From: Canna indica
Lineage: Eukaryota > Streptophyta > Magnoliopsida > Zingiberales > Cannaceae
Length of the DNA stretch: 64,000 bases
Assembly: GCA_034359265.1 (NCBI GenBank)
Contig: CP136891.1
Location: 59,310,001-59,374,000 of the forward strand
Direction of reading: 5' to 3'
This document shows positions 57,110 to 64,000 of the stretch, in pieces (position 1 is the stretch's first letter; each line of letters opens with the position of its first letter). The position numbers and the translations under genes were made by a program. The notes beneath the pieces are model-generated. The model did no database searches. It saw only the letters and a list, made by a program, of their open reading frames with translations, and had not been told where the DNA came from.

Positions 57110-57560
57110 TGAAGTGGACGGCCACGTAGGCCGGGTAGAATGGATTGGCCGTGGAGACTAGTTTGGAACTAAGCGGCCAAAAAGGCTAAACTAAAATAGG
57201 TGACTGGAGAAGTCATGTCGAGGTGGACGACTACATAGGCGAGCTGAAAGAAATAGACTGGGAGGTCGAGTCAGAGTGATCGTGGATACCAAACTCGAGT
57301 TAGGGGCCATGTAGATCGAGCTGATGTGAGAGGCCGTGGTGGCCGAAACTATCTCGGGTGGCCGTGGAGGTCGCGTCGAAGTGGACAACTATGCAAGCCG
57401 AGCTAGAGTAATCGGCTGCAAAGCCGAACTAGAATGGTGGCCGAGTATGTTGCTGCTAAGCCCAAGTTGGAGATGGAACGAGTGGACGGCTGCGGAGGCA
57501 GTGCTGAAGGGACTGGTCGTGGAGGTCGAAACAGTTTCATGTCTTGTCCAAAGGTGACTC
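57110..57560. repeat. GC-rich degenerate long-unit repeats
   Basis: Three loose repeats start at GTTGAAGTGGACGGCCACG (57110), GTCGAGGTGGACGACTACAT (57217) and GTCGAAGTGGACAACTATGC (57374), each followed by GGCCGAGCT/GGCGAGCTGA and a GGTCG tract. The open frames on both strands follow from the bias and match no family I know. Confidence 0.5.
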
Positions 57561-58092
57561 GAGTCGGCGTATTTTTGTCGTGTTGTTCTTATGCCTCTTC
57601 GACTTTTGCGCTTTGTGTGGCAGCTGTTTGCAGTAGGGCCTTCTCTTTCTTCGTGGCACTTTCCAATTAGCTCATGGCTTCCTTAGTTCAAGAGGTGGTC
57701 ATGGCAGAAAAAGGTATTTTCATGTGTTCTCTCTTATTCCCTAGGAAACCACTACTTTCGTTTGAATGGTCCAAATTTGTCTATGGCAAGATTACTGACC
57801 GTTAGATGAGGGGAAGTTCTCCGCACATCATGCCGCCTATAAAGCCTTTTTCCTTCTTGCTTCCAAAGTCTATATTTTCTCTTGACTTGGTGTTTCTAGG
57901 GATTTTCTTTGGCAAGAGCTTCGTAGTTTGCTCGATTGTCGCCTCTTCCATTTCTTCTTCAAGTGAATTCCCCGTTGTTATTGTAGGTCTTGTCTTAGGT
58001 ATATAGGTTTGAATGAACTCGTCCCCATTTTAGGGTTTCGGCGATGGCGAGAAAAAGTGCTATAATGAAATCAAAACTTGGAACACCGATGA
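57561..58092. other. No feature recognised
   Basis: Mixed-composition sequence rich in TTTCTTTC-like words between the repeats and a copia-type LTR piece. The open frame at 57806-58006 has no recognisable motif. Confidence 0.45.
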
Positions 58093-58093
58093 A

Positions 58094-58470
58094 GGATCTA
58101 TTGTTGGTGAAATGACCTATACTGGGGGGAGGGGTTTGAATAGTGGGGTTATCTAATCTTTTCGCCTAATTTTGGTTTTAAATGTTTCTTACAACACTTA
58201 GTCAAATTACAATTTATCGACTAAATGTGAAAGCGAGTAATAAAGTAATTAACACAGGCAAGATAAGCAATGCTAACCCAAAGAGATTTATAGTGGTTCG
58301 CCCCCAATGCCTACTTCACTACCTAAGCACCCCGCTTAGGATTTTCAAACTTGACTTTACTAGATTATTAATGTTTCCTTATAATGTGGAATTTACACCG
58401 AAGAGTTTCCGCTCTCAACTTAAGGCACTTTCACACCCAAAAGTCTTCATCTTCTTACTGAGAACACTCT
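58094..58470 (-). mobile_element. Copia-type LTR fragment, inverted
   Basis: TGTTGGTGAAATGACCTATACTGG and GGGGTTTGAATAGTGGGG, then GATTTATAGTGGTTCGCCCC and AGAGTTTCCGCTCTCAAC: the first 380 bp of the same LTR as at 55904, cut off where a CACTA terminus begins at 58472. Confidence 0.65.
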
Positions 58471-58471
58471 T

Positions 58472-59000
58472 CACTACTAAAAAATAGGCTTTTTGTGATG
58501 ACCTATTTGCGGCGGTGGTGGTGGCGGTCGCAGAAATGACGATTTTGTGACCGCCAGCCATGGGCATTTTGCAGAGGACAGGGTTTGCGACGGCAAAATA
58601 GGTCATACCAAATGTAAAACTTCTGCAACGGCATGGTGACCATTTCACGACAATCTTTTGCAACCGCGGGTAGCCGTCGCAAAACCGTCGTGGTGTGGCA
58701 ACAATTGCCCGCCCACTCGATCTTACTCTCCCTCTCTCTGCGCATTCTCTCTATCGCCCGCCCAATTCGCTGCCGCCCCCGAAACCCTAGTTGTCACCGT
58801 GTCTCTTCCTTCCACCATTCCACTTCCTTCTTCTCGTTGGGCCACCTCTTTGCCATGGCATGATCCTTCTCCAATATCTCCCCCGCCATCGTCGCCAAAA
58901 GGTATTGATAAAAACTCGATAACTCTTCCAATTTCACCCTAAGTTCTCGTGGAGTAACGAGGGACGACGGCGGAGGAAGGACCAGCGATAACCTTCTCTT
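58472..59000 (+). mobile_element. CACTA 5' end with leader
   Basis: CACTACTAAAAAATAGGC at the boundary, then subterminal words TTTGTGATGACC / GGCGGTCGCAGAAATGACG / GCAACCGCGGGTAGCCGTCG, and a C/T-rich leader (58710-58830) like those of the other CACTA elements. No TNP1 or TNP2 follows; HIBADH exons do. The other end is not in view. Confidence 0.65.
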
Positions 59001-59009
59001 CTTCTTCAG

Positions 59010-59180
59010 GTATTCATCCTGATTCTTCTTCTTCTACTACTACTTCTTCTTCTCCTTCCTCCTCTTTCTTTTCTTCTTATTTCTTCTCCTCCTACTATGT
59101 GAACAAATCCACCCCGCCTCCACCTATTCTCCTTCGCATTCTTCTTATTCTTCTCCTTCTTCTTCCTCCACTTCTTCATC
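59010..59180 (+). repeat. CTT/CTC polypyrimidine tract
   Basis: About 170 bp of TTCTTCTTC and CTCCTCC words, preceded by CTTCTTCAGGTATTC. Its purine-rich complement gives the Lys/Arg/Glu-rich frame on the minus strand, which is therefore not a gene. Confidence 0.85.
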
Positions 59181-59721
59181 TTCTCCTCTGCGAGCAGATG
59201 TGGCTTATTTATTCCTTGGTGCTTAATTAGGATGTCAGTAAGTAAAATTAGGTTGACATTGTAATAATCAGTCCCCTTCCCCTTTTGAATGATAACCATG
59301 TGAAGTTAATTAGGATGTCAATAAGTAAAATTTGTGGATATATAATTCTTTTTTTGTAATGGACTTTATCACCCAAATGTTATCTTGTGCTTGTGCTAGA
59401 CATGGAGAATGCATAGATTGGTTCTAAATTCAGAATGCCGACGTCTCTAAAATTAGTATAATGGATATCCTTAGATTTTACCAACTTGTCTATGTGTAAG
59501 ATAATGGAATGGCTTTTGTTTGATTTAAATAAGATAGGATGGGCAGTAATTTCTCTCAAATAAAATCTTTGAATTGTGAAGGCAACAATAGCTTACTCAA
59601 CTAGGACATGTGAATTCTCATGTTTTATTATAGGGAAAATTGAGCAGCATTACTAATAATGCTTTGACTTTTTGTCTCAAAATTTCATCTATAAGCAGCC
59701 GTTAACACCCTCTTATGTCAG
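59181..59721. other. Intron-like sequence, no exon recognised
   Basis: Leads into the first HIBADH exon through a polypyrimidine stretch and CTTATGTCAG. I could not find the earlier, NAD-binding exons of HIBADH here. Confidence 0.5.
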
Positions 59722-61358
59722 GTTATGCAGAAAATCCCATAATGTTGGATGCTCCTGTCTATGGAGGTGTTCCTGCTGCTGAAGTAGGGACACTTACTTT
59801 CATGGTACTAAAGTGCACATCTGATCAGTTCATCAAACATTCTTAAACTTAACTAGTACTTCAAGAACTGATGGATTTCTATTATATGAATGTTTGATGC
59901 AAACCTTGTTTTTCTTACATACCTATTTTCTTAATTTCCAAAGTTGCAGAAATGAGATGATAACATTTACTTTGTTTCAAGAATTTTTCTTTGCTGTTCA
60001 TGATGAGTTCTCTGATTGTAATTTTCACAATTTATTTTGTTTGACCTAATATAGGTTGGTGGCATGGAGGAGGCATATGTAGCAGCCAAACCATTATTTC
60101 TGTCCATGGGTAAAAATACAATATATTGTGGTGGAAATGGCAATGGTGTTGTAAGTTTTCTTCTATTTGAAATTGTGTATACGAAACTTATATTTTCTCT
60201 TATTTTTCCAAGGTGTTTGATTATTTTAGAGGTTAATATTGCTCCATACATGTTGTGATGATTTTCATATTGTTCAATATTAATGATTTTTGCAATTATT
60301 GATATGAATTAGTAAAGAGTTAAATATGCTGCTAAGGCACTTTACCAAGATATCAGCCTTCTCTGCTTCTCACATGCTGGACAATATATTTGAACAAAGT
60401 ATGATTTGTAAGTAGAAATCAACTGAACTTAAATAGATGTGTCATGTAGAAGATGCAAAAATGTAAAAACTTAAAGAGCTTTTATTATTTGTATAAGAAA
60501 TTCCCAAATCACAATTTGTGGTTTATGGTCTGCAAGCAGCAAAGTTATGCAATAACTTGACAATGGCTATTAGTATGCTTGGGATTTCAGAAGCATTTGC
60601 TCTTGGTCAGAATTTAGGAATTACAGCTAGTACACTGACAGAACTTTTCAACTTTTCAAGCGATTGATGTTGATGTAGGTATTTCCTATACTTTCCATTT
60701 GTGTGCTTACACTTAAAACTTTACAATTTGTTTGCTTTTCATTGCTAACTACATTTCTGTTTGATAATTTCCGTTTGTCAATTGACTTTACAATTTATTC
60801 TCAATTTGTTCAAGTTAACACTTGCTGTACAACTCTTGTCATGGTCAATTAGCTTTTGTATGTTGAACGAATACTTGTTATCTGGAATGATGGAAGTTTT
60901 TGATGTCCAAAGGAACGATTCTTGTTCCTTAGAAATATGGTTTAAGAACAATGTGAACTTTCTTCAGCTAAACTCTTGATTAGCAACAAAAGTATATTGG
61001 GAAAAATCTTGTATTGCTCAGTTACCGGTGAGTTAGTCTTTTAATTAACAATCTCAATCTATGATTATTTTTAAGTTTTAAAATTTTTGCATATGTTTCT
61101 GGTTGAGAGTAAATTAATCATTGATGACTTATCAGACCTTATAGAACTTCCATATGCATGACTAAAGCCTGCAAGTAGTAAGATTAAAATTCAAGGATTT
61201 TATGCTTTCCTAATGTAATAATGCCAGTAAAATTTGTACAGTATTGACCAGGGTTCTATGTCAAATTTGACAGTGACAGTTACAATCCTGTATCTGGAGT
61301 AATGACAAGGGTTCCTTCATCAAGGAATTATGATGGTGGATTTACATCCAAACTAATG
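59722..61358 (+). pseudogene. 3-hydroxyisobutyrate dehydrogenase 3' exons (right copy)
   Basis: Four exon remnants, in order. 59722-59804: NPIMLDAPVYGGVPAAEVGT then LTFM. 60055 to about 60150: GGMEEAYVAAKPLFLSMG, NTIYCGGNGNG. About 60537-60678: AAKLCNNLTMAISMLGISEA, GQNLGITASTLTELFNFSS. 61274-61358: SYNPVSGVMTRV, SSRNYDGGFTSKLM. The first holds the DAPVxGG substrate-binding motif and the third the catalytic Lys of the CNN context (KLCNN). HIBADH is the mitochondrial valine-catabolism enzyme that oxidises 3-hydroxyisobutyrate with NAD. Defects: no NAD-binding N-terminus, two TGA stops at the end of exon 3 (60665-60667 and 60671-60673, for Arg and Trp), a doubtful exon 2 donor, and truncation after exon 4 by an LTR. 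Confidence 0.9.
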
Positions 61359-61449
61359 GTAGATTTTTAATACCCTAGCTTTTTTTGTTAAAGTTCTTTT
61401 TCATCAAGTTATTATGTGTTTCCATGGGGAGTTGATGGCTAAACCACAG

Positions 61450-64000
61450 GGTCACGAGATCCCACATGTCACGAGATCCGCTGCCTGAGATTGTAACCCC
61501 CAACCACACCTACAGGTACAACTGTACGTGTACTGGTTAGATATGCAAGAAAAACATAAAGAAGAGTGGTGAGTTCAAAATGAACACATTATCATAACAT
61601 AACCAGCATAACATAAATCAACGTGACAATAATCTAGCATGATAACACGTATGAAAATCTAGCATCCATCTTGTGCACGCTCGCACCCATATCCACATCG
61701 GTACATATCGGCCCAAATCATAATAGAATGCAAATAAACAAACACACGGGTCGATCACTAGGATTTCAGCCTAGTGAGCTTTCCGCCCCAAGCCCTTTGA
61801 GCTAGAATGGCCAATAGCCTCAATAACCCTCACCTCTAGTTGGTAATGTACATCCAACCAATGCCACCCCGGACCAATTGACAACGTGGCTCCCTAACGA
61901 GCTTCCCGGTCCATAATCACATTAGTTCCACATGCCAACGCGCTTCTCGGGCTGACCATCCACCAAGCACAAGCACAACAACATCCATAACAAATGTAAA
62001 TACACCAAATAAGTTGCGCGAGCGGTTGGAGTGTTTTGCCAAAAACATCGGGTACGCACTAGGGCGCCCTATCCTAGCCCTCTCTCTGGCCCCAAACTCT
62101 CGTCCATGTACCCTACCATTCCAACCAAAGTCAAATCAACCCTAGGTGTGTTTGTTTAGCAATTAGTAGCCCATCATATAGGTGAGCAAAAATTTCAGCA
62201 GTCGTTAACCTTTAACGACTGAAAATTTCAACATTTCTACTTATATATCTAAATCTGATATTTTTATAGGATCAATACTCTATCCCCCAATCCATTAATC
62301 CAACATATATCTCAACCTCAAAATGTATACAAAACAGTGAAATTTTCAGCGAGGGGAAAAGGTCTATGCAGCTGAAAATTTCAGCACTTTAATGTCCTAC
62401 GCCAAGCTGAAATTTCAGCCTCATTCGCTTCAATGAAAACTCAGTTTTCTTCATCTCTATCACCCAACATCTGAGACCTTTCAACACTACATTTTTAACA
62501 TCCAATAACAAAATTTCAACAATACATAGGCAACCACTAAAATCAGTATTAATAAACTGAAATAATAACACCACTATTCAGCATATACTTCAGCTACAAT
62601 TTCAGAAATAAAATGCATGATAAACTAATTTACTCAAGCAGCAATTTCAGCATATTTTAATCAAGTCCAAACTGAAATTAAAGTACCTCTTTCCGTATCG
62701 GGGAAGTAAATATTTGTGGCTAATTTTTCTCTATCCGGAATTTAGTCTTTCCATACTCCATTATAAGGCTGACTCTACTTCCTCCCCTAATTTAATGATA
62801 TGGCTGAATAGAGCCATGTTGTTTCCCATTCGACACCCTACATTGACACTTTTCTATGGTAGAAAACACTACCCTCAAGTCCAGCCAACCCTAATATTTT
62901 AGGGCTGCCCTTAAATCAACCCCATGTATAACCAACTTCTAAGAGGGATTTACCCTTCAACACAAGCATCGTTTGAGCCCCAATTATCTAAACGAAATAC
63001 TGCAATTTATGGGACCTGTATGTCTCCCTAATGATGGTTACCCTAGGACTGTCCTAGACTCCCCTACACCACTCATTTGGTTAGGGTTGTCTCTACTCCA
63101 CAGTGCCAACAAGCATAATTCAAACAAGGAAGATAATACCTGCAAGTATGATTCAATTAAGGTTAGGTCGAACAATTACCCTTGAATGTAAGGACAGTCC
63201 TAAGCCTTTCCCTAAACCTTCCCTCCAATCCACCGAATCCTGAGGATGAACAATTCTTTAGAACCTTAAGAAAATTCGAGTTTAAATGATGCAATTAAAC
63301 CAATGTCGGAAAATATTAATAACTCTCCCCTATCACCATGTTTGGCAAGCCCTAGGGCCTCGTTTGCTTTGATAGATTAAGGAGGTGGATTAGATTTTAA
63401 AATCCAATCCATTATTTACTGCAGCAATGGATAAGAATCAGGCTGGATATTGGATGAATTTATTTTGGCCCAAATCTACCGCTGGCCCGATTTAGAAATC
63501 CTAGGGAGTGGGTGGGTTTAGGGCCCAAATCCATAGGATATAAATTTTTATATCTTATTCATGCTTCTTATCCTATGCCAAAACAAACATAAGATAGGAT
63601 TTTAAGAAATCCTCTTGGATTTCTATCACACCTTTATCCATCTTAAATCCTATTCTATCCAAATCATATCTGCAAAGCAAACATGGCCTAGGGGTTTAGG
63701 TATCACCGTAAGATTGCCGCACCTTAACCCCTCACAAGGAGTATCGATTCCCCTCAAAGACCACATCAAAGCATAAAGAATCAATCATCGAATCACACTA
63801 GAAAATAAATTTCAACAAGGTTTTCCCTCAAGGGGGGTTCGGCCAAAGCATGGGGAGATCCTACAAGCTAGGGATCAAACCACTCATCTGAGTAAGAATC
63901 AAGGAAGGAGAAGATCATCCTGAAACCTGACGTGGATCAATTTTTGGCGACGGTAAGAATCTGGCCTCCAAGTATTTGCCTCCTTCCTCCTCTCGCCTAA
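61450..64000 (-). mobile_element. Truncated gypsy-type LTR (right copy)
   Basis: Minus-strand partner of 4190-7050. From the junction: GGTCACGAGATCC, CCAGTACACG zone, AACTCACCACTCTTC complement, hairpin block (61870-61925), field of TTTCAGC words (62170-62660), MITE (63356-63688) and GC-rich 5' zone. A segment TCACGAGATCCCACATGTCACGAGATC (61451 on) is duplicated once here relative to the left copy. Confidence 0.75.
63356..63688. mobile_element. Tourist-like MITE nested in the right LTR copy
   Basis: Termini GGCCTCGTTTGCTTTG and CAAAGCAAACATGGCC, 14 of 16 bases complementary, flanked by TAG at 63353-63355 and 63689-63691. About 333 bp, non-coding. Same insertion site as the MITE at 4746, so it predates the duplication. 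Confidence 0.8.

Larger units (their letters stand above)
60822..64000 (-). repeat. Right copy of the 3.2-kb inverted duplication
   Basis: Reverse complement of 4430-7662, starting near GTTGTACAACTCTTGTCATGG (60826) and running to the window edge (GCCTCCTTCCTCCTCT, matching 4441). It includes HIBADH introns and exon 4, the fusion junction near 61450, the LTR and the nested MITE. Small differences only (for example a 45-codon frame at 62714 differs at few residues from its partner at 5533). The copy continues beyond 64000. Confidence 0.92.

Noticed and set aside
57336..57670. Overlapping Gly/Trp/Val-rich frames on both strands
   Set aside because: They follow from GC-rich degenerate repeats; no conserved motif in any frame.
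59006..59299. Lys/Arg/Glu-rich minus-strand frame of 97 codons
   Set aside because: It is the complement of a CTT/CTC polypyrimidine tract; composition alone explains it.
1..64000. CRISPR array, bacterial operon, tRNA or rRNA genes
   Set aside because: No regular spacer-repeat array, no bacterial-type gene packing, and no cloverleaf or rRNA core sequence was found; all repeats fit plant transposons.

Overview
This is nuclear DNA of a flowering plant, and almost all of it is transposon. The sequence is AT-rich and intron-containing. It carries plant-type CACTA, Ty3/gypsy, Ty1/copia, TRIM, LINE, MITE and Helitron-like remnants, plus a piece of the plastid gene ycf1. The species cannot be named from this window. 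I see no intact cellular gene and no tRNA, rRNA or CRISPR array. Every recognisable coding region is broken by stops, frameshifts or deletions.

Layout. 0-3.2 kb: a large inverted repeat (arms of about 500-550 bp) whose loop holds a ycf1 (TIC214) fragment of plastid origin. 3.5-4.0 kb: a fold-back MITE. 4.2-7.7 kb: a truncated gypsy-type LTR joined to the 3' part of a 3-hydroxyisobutyrate dehydrogenase (HIBADH) gene. An inverted copy of this whole unit fills 60.8-64.0 kb and runs off the window. 8.0-9.4 kb: two more LTR pieces. 9.96-14.5 kb: very AT-rich DNA with three direct copies of a 550-600 bp repeat and Helitron-like ends. 14.7-15.1 kb: a second MITE. 15.6-18.6 kb: a CACTA remnant with a TNP1-like pseudogene. 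19.4-23.7 kb: two gypsy LTRs, each followed by a tRNA-Met primer-binding site. 23.8-24.2 kb: a fragment resembling a WDR6-type WD40 gene. 25.3-30.5 kb: LINE fragments, including one 5'-truncated LINE with an 11-bp target duplication that itself hosts a 2.46-kb solo gypsy LTR. 31.6-34.0 kb: another LTR. 35.0-36.3 kb: a copia gag-protease-integrase fragment. 36.66-37.21 kb: a tandem TRIM (three LTRs, two internal parts) with a 5-bp target duplication. 37.85-39.29 kb: a copia-type LTR rich in GTCGACCGATC palindromes. 40.5-55.6 kb: a nest of CACTA elements in both orientations with broken TNP2 and TNP1 genes. 55.7-58.5 kb: a gypsy reverse-transcriptase scrap and copia-type LTR pieces. 58.5-61.4 kb: a CACTA end followed by HIBADH exons.

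How the pieces relate. Nested insertions give a relative history: the LINE landed first, then the gypsy LTR entered it and collapsed to a solo LTR. The LTR-HIBADH fusion existed before its duplication, because both inverted copies share the junction and the same nested MITE. The CACTA copies share a 185-bp palindrome just upstream of the transposase start and a roughly 26-bp tandem repeat in the leader. These are the best candidates for element-specific regulatory structure. Many nonsense codons arise from TGG or CGA by a single transition, as expected in heavily methylated, silenced DNA.
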